The notes below the pieces were generated by a model that made no database searches, was not told where the DNA came from, and saw only the letters and a list, made by a program, of their open reading frames with translations. A DNA stretch of 64,000 nucleotides, taken from SUG2458 sp963651465. GTDB taxonomy: Bacteria > Bacillota_I > Bacilli_A > RFN20 > CAG-826. The position numbers were made by a program, and so were the translations under genes. The stretch lies in the NCBI GenBank assembly GCA_963651465.1, contig CAVJPS010000018.1:11861-75860 (forward strand). The letters are read 5' to 3'. Shown here piece after piece: positions 44,619 to 52,088 of the stretch (position 1 is its first letter; the number at the start of each line of letters is the position of its first letter).

Positions 44619-45338
44619 ATGTCACAATTCATTTATGGGAGAAATACTGTTTGTAGTGCTCTTAAGGAGATGAAGGTGAGAAGACTCATCCTTCAGTCTA
44701 ATTTTAATGATGGACGTATATTAGGACTTGCAAAAGACGCAAAAGTCAAAGTCGAATATAAATCTGTTAACGAATTAAATACATTAACTAAAGGTGCTAA
44801 CCACCAAGGTGTACTAGCTGAAATAGAAGATTATAAATATTCTTCTTTAGATGAACTAATTGCACGTGGTAAAAACAAAAAATATCCTTTAATTGTTATG
44901 CTTGATGGCATTAATGATCCACATAATTTAGGTGCTATTATGAGATCTGTCGATTCATTTGGTGCTGATGGTATTATTGTAAAAAAGTATGGCCAAGCTC
45001 CATTAAACGCAACAGTCGCAAAAGTATCAACTGGTGCAATTGATTTTGTACCTGTATGTCAAGTTACTAATTTGAACCAAGCAATTAAAAAATTAAAAGA
45101 TGAAGGATATTGGGTTGTATCTAGTGATGGTAGTGCTAAGATGGATTTAACTGAATTAGATTATAAATTTCCAACTGTCCTAGTTGTTGGCTCTGAAGGA
45201 GAAGGTATTAGCCGATTAGTTTTAGATAATAGTGACTATATTACAAAAATTAATATGGTTGGTCACGTTAACTCGCTTAATGCATCAGTTGCATGTGCTG
45301 TTTACCTTTCAACAATCTTCTACAAACGTATTTCCTAA
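44619..45338 (+). CDS. rlmB: 23S rRNA 2'-O-ribose methyltransferase, RlmB/TrmH family
   Basis: This SPOUT-class enzyme uses SAM to methylate a ribose in 23S rRNA (G2251 in E. coli). The 239 residues have an N-terminal substrate-binding domain (FIYGRNTVCSALKEMKVRRL) and the knotted catalytic domain with LDGINDPHNLGAIMRSVDSF, VVGSEGEGISRLVLD and NSLNASVACAVYL. The start is the ATG at 44619 after AGGGAG. An in-frame TTG at 44595 is less likely. Neighbours support RlmB rather than other TrmH members. Confidence 0.93.
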   Translation: MSQFIYGRNTVCSALKEMKVRRLILQSNFNDGRILGLAKDAKVKVEYKSVNELNTLTKGANHQGVLAEIEDYKYSSLDELIARGKNKKYPLIVMLDGINDPHNLGAIMRSVDSFGADGIIVKKYGQAPLNATVAKVSTGAIDFVPVCQVTNLNQAIKKLKDEGYWVVSSDGSAKMDLTELDYKFPTVLVVGSEGEGISRLVLDNSDYITKINMVGHVNSLNASVACAVYLSTIFYKRIS

Positions 45339-45349
45339 GGGAACGTTTT

Positions 45350-45940
45350 ATGAATGATTATGAATTAAGTGATCTTGAATTATTCACACTTATTAAATGT
45401 CAAAATGAGGAAGCGTTCAACTTCCTCTTTTTTCGTTATGAAAAGTTATTAAGAACAATTACTATTCCATTATTAAATGAGTTTGATTATCTTAATGTTG
45501 ATAAAGACGAATTAACTCAAATAGGACGAATTAGTACTAATAATGCAATTACAAATTACGAACCTAACAAAGGTACATTCTTTAATTTTTGGTACAATAC
45601 AGTATATCGAGATTTAATAACATATATTAGAACATATTTCAGTAAAAAGAAATATAAATCAATTTGTGTAAGTGATTTATGCGACCAAGAAATTGATAAT
45701 GCAGACGATTATTTTTTTGTTGACGATAGTGATTTTACCGAAAAAACTAATACTAGAATTATAATTGATAAGATTAACCTAATTAAGAGCAAAGAATTAA
45801 ACGAAAGAGATGCGAAGATATTAGATTTTATTGCACAAGGATATTCGTATAAAGAAATAGCTGACATGTTTAACGTTGAGACTAAAACAATTGATAATAG
45901 AATTTACTTGATAAGACGAAAAATAAGAAAATATTTTTAA
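45350..45940 (+). CDS. sigH: Sigma-70 family factor, SigH-like
   Basis: This 196-residue protein occupies the place of sigH (after rlmB, before rpmG-secE-nusG). It has a region 2 (EAFNFLFFRYEKLLRTI, TNYEPNKGTFFNFWYNTVYR, DLITYIRTYF) and a C-terminal region 4 helix-turn-helix (GYSYKEIADMFNVETKTIDNR). In Bacillus SigH drives early stationary-phase genes. The regulon here is unknown. The start is the ATG at 45350 with AAGGGAA upstream; in-frame codons from 45293 lie inside rlmB. yacP, usually between rlmB and sigH, is absent. Confidence 0.82.
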   Translation: MNDYELSDLELFTLIKCQNEEAFNFLFFRYEKLLRTITIPLLNEFDYLNVDKDELTQIGRISTNNAITNYEPNKGTFFNFWYNTVYRDLITYIRTYFSKKKYKSICVSDLCDQEIDNADDYFFVDDSDFTEKTNTRIIIDKINLIKSKELNERDAKILDFIAQGYSYKEIADMFNVETKTIDNRIYLIRRKIRKYF

Positions 45941-45961
45941 TTTTAATTAAATGTTTACTAA

Positions 45962-45990
45962 TTGACTTTATTGTGTTAAATTAATATAGC
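45962..45990 (+). promoter_or_regulatory. Promoter of rpmG-secE-nusG
   Basis: TTGACT (45962-45967), a 17-base spacer and TATAGC (45985-45990). The rpmG start is about 30 bases downstream. Confidence 0.6.
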
Positions 45991-46019
45991 AAGATAAAAA
46001 TAGGATGTGATTTTATAAA

Positions 46020-46169
46020 ATGAGAGAAAAAGTTATTTTAATATGCACTGAATGTTTATCTCGTAATTATTCGGTTACTAAGAAAAAAGAAGGAAATAGT
46101 AGTCGATTAGAATTAAATAAGTTCTGTCCTCGTTGTAATAAACATACGTTACACAAGGAAAGTAAATAG
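46020..46169 (+). CDS. rpmG: 50S ribosomal protein L33
   Basis: A 49-residue frame reads MREKVILICTECLSRNY, then RLELNKFCPRCNKHTLHKESK. The CxxC pairs (CTEC and CPRC) mark zinc-binding L33. It starts after AGGATGTGA and is directly before secE, as in Bacillus. Confidence 0.96.
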   Translation: MREKVILICTECLSRNYSVTKKKEGNSSRLELNKFCPRCNKHTLHKESK

Positions 46170-46181
46170 GGAGGTTCTCTT

Positions 46182-46379
46182 ATGAGCAAAGCAAGTAAAT
46201 ATTTTAAAGGCGTTGTAAAAGAAGGCAAACGTGTTAGATGGCCTAAAGGTGCAGATCTCTGGACTAACATTGCAGTTGTTTTAATAATTGTTATTATTAC
46301 TGCATTATTTTTAGCATTCTTTGATTTTGTAGCTACAAAGCTATTAGGCTTACTTGAAGAAGCCTTCAGTAATTTCTAG
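46182..46379 (+). CDS. secE: Preprotein translocase subunit SecE
   Basis: This 65-residue protein has a single membrane helix (NIAVVLIIVIITALFLAFFD) behind the amphipathic helix and the VKEGKRVRWP motif of SecE. It clamps SecY (32705). It sits between rpmG and nusG. Confidence 0.96.
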   Translation: MSKASKYFKGVVKEGKRVRWPKGADLWTNIAVVLIIVIITALFLAFFDFVATKLLGLLEEAFSNF

Positions 46380-46391
46380 GAGGAAATGAAT

Positions 46392-46946
46392 ATGACAGAC
46401 AAATTACCTGAAAAACACTGGTACGTTATTAACTGTTATTCTGGACGTGAAAGAAGAGTTAAAGAAAACATTGAAAGACGTGCAGAATCAATGAATTTAA
46501 AAGATTATATTTTTAGAGTTCTAGTTTGTGAAAAAGAAGAACCAGTTTTAAGACAAAATAAACCTACAGGTCGTACAAAGATGGTTAACTCATATCCTGG
46601 TTACGTATTTGTTGAAATGATTATGACAGATGAAACTTGGTTCATGGTTCGTAATACACCAGACGTTACTGGTTTAACAGGTTCATCTGGTAAAGGTGCA
46701 AAACCGACAGAAGTTCCACCAGAGAGTATGGAAAACGTTCTTAAACAAATGGGTCTTGTTGATGACACAATGTTTAGTCGTTATAACGTTGGCGACTACG
46801 TTCGTATTTTACGTGGTACACTTGAAGGTGCTGAAGGCGAAATTACAGCAATTAATGTGGAATCACAATCAGTTACAGTTCAAACTGTCTTCTTTGGTCG
46901 TTCTACATCAGTTGAAGTCGAATTCTCTGACGTTGATAAAATCTAA
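46392..46946 (+). CDS. nusG: Transcription elongation/antitermination factor NusG
   Basis: NusG binds RNA polymerase and couples it to ribosomes or Rho. The 184 residues have the NGN domain (HWYVINCYSGRERRVKENIE; SYPGYVFVEMIM; WFMVRNTPDVTGLTG) and a C-terminal KOW domain (VGDYVRILRGTLEGAEGEI). The ATG at 46392 has the right distance from AGGAGG; another ATG at 46386 is too close to it. Confidence 0.97.
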   Translation: MTDKLPEKHWYVINCYSGRERRVKENIERRAESMNLKDYIFRVLVCEKEEPVLRQNKPTGRTKMVNSYPGYVFVEMIMTDETWFMVRNTPDVTGLTGSSGKGAKPTEVPPESMENVLKQMGLVDDTMFSRYNVGDYVRILRGTLEGAEGEITAINVESQSVTVQTVFFGRSTSVEVEFSDVDKI

Positions 46947-46950
46947 ATTT

Positions 46951-46980
46951 AAATCGAGGCTTATCCCTCGATTTTTTTTT
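46951..46980 (+). terminator. Terminator of rpmG-secE-nusG
   Basis: AATCGAGG and CCTCGATT pair around CTTATC, followed by a run of eight or more T. Confidence 0.95.
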
Positions 46981-46991
46981 ATTTCTTTTTG

Positions 46992-47055
46992 TTGACTTAT
47001 ATATAATAGTGATCTATTATAATGGTGTAATAGTTGAATAATTGTTCAACTGTTA
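46992..47055 (+). promoter_or_regulatory. Promoter and ArsR-type operator of the metal-efflux operon
   Basis: TTGACT (46992-46997) with a 17-base spacer to TATTAT (47015-47020) is the likely promoter. Just downstream lies AGTTGAA-TAATTG-TTCAACT (47032-47051), extended by AT-rich flanks. It has the 12-2-12 layout of SmtB/CadC operators and overlaps the transcript start. Confidence 0.82.
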
Positions 47056-47071
47056 TATAGGAGGTATTCAT

Positions 47072-47422
47072 ATGTCAAAGTATTATGATGAAGGAGAAGT
47101 TATTCACCAAGATATAGTAAATGATGTAAAAAACAAACTTATTCAAGATGAAACTTTAGATGATTTAGCTGAATTTTTTAAAGTACTTGGAGATTTTACT
47201 AGAGTAAAGATTCTTTCTTGTCTAGCAATAAAAGAAATGTGTGTTTGTGATGTTGCTGGTGCATTAAATATGACAAAAAGTGCAGTATCTCATCAATTAA
47301 GAATTTTACGTCAATCAAAATTAGTTAAAGCTCGTAAAAGTGGAAAAGAAGTTTATTATTCTCTTGATGATGATCATGTAAATAAGATTTTTGAATGTGG
47401 TTTATCTCATGTTAATGAATAG
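47072..47422 (+). CDS. ArsR/SmtB-family metal-sensing repressor (CadC/CzrA-like)
   Basis: This 116-residue winged-helix repressor has the helix MCVCDVAGALNMTKSAVSHQL, which carries an alpha-3 type CxC metal motif, and a complete alpha-5 zinc site: D-x-H then H and E spaced as in SmtB (LDDDHV, SHVNE). The extra N-terminal cysteines of CadC are missing, but a histidine (EVIHQD) is present. It likely releases the operator at 47032-47051 when zinc, cadmium or lead binds. The start is the ATG at 47072 after AGGAGGT; the frame from 47042 lies inside the operator region. Confidence 0.93.
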   Translation: MSKYYDEGEVIHQDIVNDVKNKLIQDETLDDLAEFFKVLGDFTRVKILSCLAIKEMCVCDVAGALNMTKSAVSHQLRILRQSKLVKARKSGKEVYYSLDDDHVNKIFECGLSHVNE

Positions 47423-47432
47423 AGGTGTTATT

Positions 47433-47651
47433 ATGAAAAAAATATTTAATTTAAAAGATTTAGATTGTGCAAACTGTGCAGCAAAAATGGAAAGAGCTAT
47501 TAAAAAAATCGATGGAGTAAAAGAATGTAATGTTAATTTCATGCTCCAAAAAATGGTTTTAGAAGCTGACGATGAGGTATTCGATAAAGTAGTAGAACAA
47601 GCAATTGAAACAATTAGTAAAGTTGAACCAGATTGTAAGGTTGTACGATAA
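47433..47651 (+). CDS. Free-standing HMA-domain metal-binding protein
   Basis: This 72-residue protein is a single heavy-metal-associated domain with the CxxC site (DLDCANCAAKMERAIKKI) and the fold's VKECNVNFMLQKMVLE strand. It lies between the repressor and the ATPase and overlaps the ATPase start by one base (TAATG). In most CadA/ZntA proteins this domain is fused to the N-terminus of the pump. Here it is separate and may act as a metallochaperone or in trans as the regulatory domain. The start is the ATG at 47433 after AGAGGTG. Confidence 0.92.
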   Translation: MKKIFNLKDLDCANCAAKMERAIKKIDGVKECNVNFMLQKMVLEADDEVFDKVVEQAIETISKVEPDCKVVR

Positions 47652-49519
47652 TGAGTGAATCTCAAAAAAAATTATTATGGAGAATAATAGTAGGTACTTT
47701 ATTATTTGTAACTGTTATTATTCTTGACGTAACTGGTGTTCTTACTAGTTTAGTTAAAGAAAATAGTTTCAATTGGGTTTCTCTTATTTTATACCTTGTC
47801 GTTTATTTAATCCTTTCTTATGATGTCTTATGGGCAGCTATAGTCGGTATAGGACATGGTCAATTTTTAAATGAAAAGTTTTTAATGATGATTGCATCGT
47901 GTGGTGCTTTAGGACTTCAAGAATATAAGGAAGGTGTTGCAGTAATGCTTCTTTTCCAAGTAGGAGAATTTTTTGAAGATTACGCTGTTAGTAAATCACG
48001 TAAATCAATTGTTGCGTTAATGGATATTCGTCCTGATTTTGCTAATTTAAAAGTTGGAAAAGAAATAAAAACTGTTGATCCTACTGAAGTTAAAGTTGAC
48101 GATATTATTGTTATTAAACCTGGTGAAAAGATTCCTCTTGATGGAATTATTGTAAAAGGTAAAACAATATTAGATACTAAAGCAATTACTGGAGAAAGTC
48201 TACCTTATGAATGTGAAGAAGGTAAAGAAGTTATTAGTGGATCTATTAACTTAACATCTCTTATTGAAGTAAAAGTAACTAAGGTATTTTATGATTCAAC
48301 TGTTTCTAAAATTTTAGATTTAGTAGAAAATGCTTCTTTTTCTAAATCTAAATCTGAAAACTTTATTACTACATTTGCAAAATATTATACTCCTATAGTA
48401 GTTGGACTTGCACTTTTAACTTTTGTTATAGGTGGATTAGTAACTTCAATGTGGTTTGATTGGCTTTACCGTGCATTAAACTTCTTAGTAGTATCTTGTC
48501 CATGTGCATTAGTTATTTCAATTCCTTTATCATTCTTTGTTGGATTAGGAAAAGCTTCTTCAAAAGGAATTTTAGTTAAAGGCTCTAACTATTTAGAAAA
48601 ATTTTCAAAAGCAAATGTGTTTGTTTTTGATAAAACAGGTACTTTAACAAAAGGTAACTTTGCTGTTACTAAGGTTTATCCTTTAGAACAAAAAGAAAAG
48701 ATTTTACGTTTAGCAGCTATTGCTGAACATAATTCACTTCATCCTATTGCCAAAAGTATTTGTGAATTAACAAAAATCGAAGACACTAGTGATTATGAAT
48801 TATTAAACGTAGACGGAAAAGGAATTATCGCAACTAATAAGAAAAACAAAGAAACAATATTGTGTGGAAATGAAAAATTATTAAATGACAACAACATAAA
48901 ATATGAACCAGTTGATGAAATTGGTACTGTTATTCATGTTGCTCTTAATAATGAATATATTGGTTATATCTTAATTGAGGATGAAGTTAAAGAAAATTCA
49001 AAAGAGTTTATTTCATACGTTAATGAAAAAAAATATAAAGCAATTATGTTAACAGGCGATAATGAAAAAATTGCAAATCATGTTGCATCATCGTTAAATA
49101 TTGAAAAGTATTATGCGTCATTATTACCTCAAGATAAAGTTAGTAAGATTAATGAAATACTTGAAAATAAAAATAAAGATGATTGTGTATGTTTTATTGG
49201 TGATGGTATTAATGACGCACCAGTATTAATGCAATCTGATATTGGTATTTCTATGGGACAAATCGGTAGTGACGCTGCAATTGAAGCAAGTGATATTGTT
49301 TTGATGAAAGATGATTTATCAGCATTAAAAGATGCTAAAAAGATTGCTAATAAGACTATGGCAATTGTAAAAGAAAATATTGTTTTATCACTCACTATCA
49401 AGGTTGCAATTATGGTTATTTCTACCTTAGGTTTTGGAAACTTATGGATTTCAATCTTTGGTGATGTTGGCGTTTGTATGTTAGCAATTTTAAACGCTTT
49501 AAGACTAAATTTAAAATAA
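47651..49519 (+). CDS. cadA: P1B-type zinc/cadmium/lead-exporting ATPase
   Basis: This 622-residue pump expels divalent soft metals across the membrane. It has the membrane metal site CPC in SCPCALVISIPLSFFVGLG, the phosphorylation motif DKTGTLTKG, the TGES actuator (AITGESLPYE), the HP motif (HNSLHPIAKSI), and GDGINDAPVL. It lacks the N-terminal HMA domain, which is supplied by the preceding gene, so it is about 100 residues shorter than CadA. The zntA/cadA subtype is supported by the CPC motif and the ArsR-type regulator. The exact metal is not certain. Confidence 0.94.
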   Translation: MSESQKKLLWRIIVGTLLFVTVIILDVTGVLTSLVKENSFNWVSLILYLVVYLILSYDVLWAAIVGIGHGQFLNEKFLMMIASCGALGLQEYKEGVAVMLLFQVGEFFEDYAVSKSRKSIVALMDIRPDFANLKVGKEIKTVDPTEVKVDDIIVIKPGEKIPLDGIIVKGKTILDTKAITGESLPYECEEGKEVISGSINLTSLIEVKVTKVFYDSTVSKILDLVENASFSKSKSENFITTFAKYYTPIVVGLALLTFVIGGLVTSMWFDWLYRALNFLVVSCPCALVISIPLSFFVGLGKASSKGILVKGSNYLEKFSKANVFVFDKTGTLTKGNFAVTKVYPLEQKEKILRLAAIAEHNSLHPIAKSICELTKIEDTSDYELLNVDGKGIIATNKKNKETILCGNEKLLNDNNIKYEPVDEIGTVIHVALNNEYIGYILIEDEVKENSKEFISYVNEKKYKAIMLTGDNEKIANHVASSLNIEKYYASLLPQDKVSKINEILENKNKDDCVCFIGDGINDAPVLMQSDIGISMGQIGSDAAIEASDIVLMKDDLSALKDAKKIANKTMAIVKENIVLSLTIKVAIMVISTLGFGNLWISIFGDVGVCMLAILNALRLNLK

Positions 49520-49530
49520 TAAAGATTAAG

Positions 49531-49560
49531 GTTTTATCGAAAGATAAGACTTTTTCTTTT
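49531..49560 (+). terminator. Terminator of the metal-efflux operon
   Basis: GTTTTATC-GAAA-GATAAGAC, a GNRA-capped stem, is followed by TTTTTCTTTT. Confidence 0.88.
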
Positions 49561-49635
49561 TTTCAAATTTTATTGAATTAATAGTGAAAATTTATTAAAA
49601 AATAAGAAAAAAATAAGCTTTTTTCTATTTTTATC

Positions 49636-49664
49636 TTGCAATACTTTATTCTATAAGATATAAT
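49636..49664 (+). promoter_or_regulatory. Promoter of rplK-rplA
   Basis: TTGCAA (49636-49641), a 17-base spacer and a perfect TATAAT (49659-49664). Confidence 0.85.
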
Positions 49665-49670
49665 TGACAC

Positions 49671-49791
49671 GCACGAATAACGAAATAGGGGATATTGCGC
49701 CCTTTCGTGTAGCCGATGAGTGGAAGGAATATATATATATTCCAATATTACCACGGCACGGACAAAAACTTAAAAGAAGGAGGAATGTCAC
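49671..49791 (+). promoter_or_regulatory. L1-type ribosomal protein leader before rplK
   Basis: The 120-base leader has a first stem ACGAAA...TTTCGT and then, at 49712-49757, an interrupted hairpin: GCCGATGAGTGG AAGGAAT on the left and ATTCC AATATTA CCACGGC on the right. The two short helices with an asymmetric internal loop match the L1-binding structure of 23S rRNA and of L11-L1 operon leaders. L1 would repress its own operon. A second copy lies before rplA. Confidence 0.8.
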
Positions 49792-50205
49792 GTGAGTAAG
49801 AAAATCGCAAAAGTTGTTAAACTTGAATTAATGGGTGGAGATGCTAAACCAGGCCCAAAACTAGCTTCTGCTGGTATTGTTATGCCTAAGTTCTGTACAG
49901 ACTTCAACGCTAAAACAGCTGACCGTAGAGGTGAAGTTGTTCCTGTAATCATCACTGCTTATGAAGACAAATCATTTGATTTCGTCATCAAGACATCACC
50001 AGTAGCTGGTTTATTATTAAAAGAAGCTGGTGTTGCTAAAGGTTCAAGCAATGCAAAAACAACAAAAGTTGGTCATATTTCAAAGGATCAATTACGTAAA
50101 ATTGCTGAGTATAAAATGCCTGATTTAAATGCTAACGATGTTGAATCTGCTATGAAAACAGTAGAAGGTACAGCTCGTAACATGGGCATTACAATCGACG
50201 ACTAA
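49792..50205 (+). CDS. rplK: 50S ribosomal protein L11
   Basis: L11 is part of the GTPase-associated centre and needed for the stringent response. The 137 residues contain VKLELMGGDAKPGPKLASAG and PVAGLLLKEAGVAKGSS. Compared with the family, the N-terminal segment has MGGDAKPGPKLA where most show AGKANPAPPVGPA. It starts with GTG after AAGGAGG. Confidence 0.97.
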   Translation: MSKKIAKVVKLELMGGDAKPGPKLASAGIVMPKFCTDFNAKTADRRGEVVPVIITAYEDKSFDFVIKTSPVAGLLLKEAGVAKGSSNAKTTKVGHISKDQLRKIAEYKMPDLNANDVESAMKTVEGTARNMGITIDD

Positions 50206-50210
50206 TTAAA

Positions 50211-50240
50211 GGTGGAAGGGAATAATCCCGTTAGTACCAC
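50211..50240 (+). promoter_or_regulatory. Second L1-binding-like hairpin, before rplA
   Basis: GGTGGAAGGGA, loop ATAA, TCCCGTTAGTACCAC. It shares GTGGAAGG on the left and TACCAC on the right with the site before rplK and lies just ahead of the rplA ribosome site. Confidence 0.7.
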
Positions 50241-50254
50241 AAAGGAGGAAAATT

Positions 50255-50941
50255 ATGAAGAGAAGTAAAAAGTATCAAGCTGCTGCTGCATTAATCGATT
50301 CAAAGAAATTATATGAATTAGCAGATGCTTGTGAATTAGTCAAAAAGACTTCAACAACTAAGTTTGACTCTACTGTCGATGTTTCTTTCCGTTTAAACGT
50401 TGATCCAAAACAAGCTGATCAACAAATTAGAGGAACATTAGTTCTTCCACACGGAAATGGTAAAACAAAGAAAGTATTAGCTATCACAAATAAAGTTGAA
50501 GAAGCTAAAGCTGCTGGCGCTGAATTCGCTGGTGGTAAAGAATTACTAGAAAAAATCCAAAAAGAAAACTGGTTTGATTTCGATATTATCGTTGCTACAC
50601 CAGATATGATGGGTGAATTAGGTAAGATGGGCCGTGTTTTAGGTCCTAAAGGCTTAATGCCAAACCCAAAAACAGGTACAGTTGCAGTAGATATTGCAAA
50701 AGCTATCACTGAAATTAAAGGTGGTAAAGTTGAGTACCGTGTTGATAAAGAAGGCAACTTACATTTAACATTCGGTCGTGTTTCATTCGACACAACTAAG
50801 TTAGTTGAAAACTTACAAGTCGTTTGTGATACAATGATGAAAGTTCGCCCAGCTGCTGTTAAAGGCGTTTATGTTAAGAATTCAGTAGTCCATACAACAA
50901 TGGGACCTGCTATTAACATCACATTTAATGGTAGAGCTTAA
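50255..50941 (+). CDS. rplA: 50S ribosomal protein L1
   Basis: L1 forms the mobile stalk at the E site and represses translation of its own operon. The 228 residues include VDVSFRLNVDPKQADQQIRG, PDMMGELGKMGRVLGPKGLM and PNPKTGTV, the family signature. It has an AAGGAGG site. Confidence 0.98.
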   Translation: MKRSKKYQAAAALIDSKKLYELADACELVKKTSTTKFDSTVDVSFRLNVDPKQADQQIRGTLVLPHGNGKTKKVLAITNKVEEAKAAGAEFAGGKELLEKIQKENWFDFDIIVATPDMMGELGKMGRVLGPKGLMPNPKTGTVAVDIAKAITEIKGGKVEYRVDKEGNLHLTFGRVSFDTTKLVENLQVVCDTMMKVRPAAVKGVYVKNSVVHTTMGPAINITFNGRA

Positions 50942-50960
50942 TTAATTTCGTTGAACGCAT

Positions 50961-51071
50961 TCAATATACCATAGACAGCAACGGCCAAGGGGCTTAATAA
51001 TGTTGCCGAGGTTATGAAAAATAGATTATTATTCATGCTCCAATCGATGGAGATACTCATTGGATATTGAA
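50961..51071 (+). promoter_or_regulatory. L10 leader (ribosomal protein L10/L12 autoregulation)
   Basis: The 176 bases before rplJ hold a structured RNA. The outer stem pairs TTCAATATACC (50961-50971) with GGATATTGAA (51062-51071). Inside are CATAGACAGCAAC, the GGCCAAGGGGCTTAA loop and TGTTGCCGAGGT, which match the conserved core of L10 leaders, and two further hairpins. L10(L12)4 binds such leaders to repress rplJL. Confidence 0.88.
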
Positions 51072-51117
51072 GCCTCAAATAAAAAACTTAAAAAAAAGAA
51101 ACAGGAGGTGAAGAACT

Positions 51118-51606
51118 ATGAATCAAAACGTTTTAGAAGCTAAACAAGCTGTAGTCAATGAAGTTTCAGAAAAAGTTAAACAATCTGGATCTGTTACTGT
51201 TGTTGAATATCACGGATTAACTGTTGCTGAAATCGAAGCTTTACGTCGTGATTTACGTGCTCAAGATGCAGAAATGCTCGTCTTAAAGAACACAATGGTC
51301 AGACGTGCTACTGACGGTGCAGGACTCAGTTTTGAAAAATCTGTACTTGAAGGACCTAATGCTTATGTCTTCTCTAAAGATGTAATCAACGGACCTAAAG
51401 TTATTGCTAAAGCAGCTAAAAAGAATGAACATCTCGTTATTAAAGGTGGTATCGTCGAAGGTAAAATTGTATCTGCTGACGAATTAAAGGAAATTGCTTT
51501 CTTACCAGGACGCGATGGCTTGATCTCAATGTTCTTATCGTGCTTACAAGCACCTGTCCGCAGCTTTGCATGCGCTGTAAAAGCTATTGCTGACAAAGAA
51601 AACTAA
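51118..51606 (+). CDS. rplJ: 50S ribosomal protein L10
   Basis: L10 anchors the L7/L12 stalk. The 162 residues contain VNEVSEKVKQSGSVTVVEYH, GLTVAEIEALRRDLR and VLKNTMVRRA, the typical N-terminal RNA-binding domain, followed by the C-terminal helix for L12 dimers. It has an AGGAGGTG site and is preceded by an L10 leader. Confidence 0.98.
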   Translation: MNQNVLEAKQAVVNEVSEKVKQSGSVTVVEYHGLTVAEIEALRRDLRAQDAEMLVLKNTMVRRATDGAGLSFEKSVLEGPNAYVFSKDVINGPKVIAKAAKKNEHLVIKGGIVEGKIVSADELKEIAFLPGRDGLISMFLSCLQAPVRSFACAVKAIADKEN

Positions 51607-51634
51607 AAAAAACAATATTTAGGAGGAAAAAATC

Positions 51635-52009
51635 ATGGCTAAATTAACAAAAGAAGAAATTATTGCTTCATTAAAAGAAATGACAGTCTTAGAATTAAAT
51701 GACTTAGTCAAAGCAGTCGAAGAAGAATTCGGCGTTACTGCTGCTGCTCCTGTAGCTGCAGCTGCTGCACCAGCTGAAGAAGCTGCTGCAAAAGGACCAT
51801 CAGAAGTTACATTAACATTAAAATCATTCGGTACAGCTAAAGTTGCTGTTATCAAAGCAGTTGTTGCTATCACAGGCTTAGGCTTAATGGATGCTAAGAA
51901 ACTTGTTGATGCTGTTCCATCAGTTATTAAAGAACACATTTCACCAGTCGAAGCTGAAGAACACAAGAAAGCTATCGAAGCTGCTGGTGGCGAAGTCGAA
52001 ATTAAATAA
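51635..52009 (+). CDS. rplL: 50S ribosomal protein L7/L12
   Basis: L7/L12 recruits translational GTPases. The 124 residues show the dimer domain (EEIIASLKEMTVLELNDLVK), an Ala-rich hinge and the C-terminal domain (TAKVAVIKAVVAITGLGLMD, AKKLVDAVPSVIKE). It has an AGGAGG site and is followed by an attenuator. Confidence 0.99.
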   Translation: MAKLTKEEIIASLKEMTVLELNDLVKAVEEEFGVTAAAPVAAAAAPAEEAAAKGPSEVTLTLKSFGTAKVAVIKAVVAITGLGLMDAKKLVDAVPSVIKEHISPVEAEEHKKAIEAAGGEVEIK

Positions 52010-52033
52010 GTTTAATTTTGCGTAACATTGATA

Positions 52034-52064
52034 AAACCTGTTGATTTTACATCGGCGGGTTTTT
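52034..52064 (+). terminator. Attenuator between rplL and the rsmC-rpoBC genes
   Basis: A 12-bp stem (AAACCTGTTGAT with ATCGGCGGGTTT, including wobble pairs), loop TTTAC, is followed by TTTTTA. No new promoter is visible after it, so it probably reduces rather than stops transcription into rpoB and rpoC, as known for rplL-rpoB junctions in other bacteria. Confidence 0.8.
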
Positions 52065-52088
52065 ATCCATTTTATAGGGAGTATGAAA

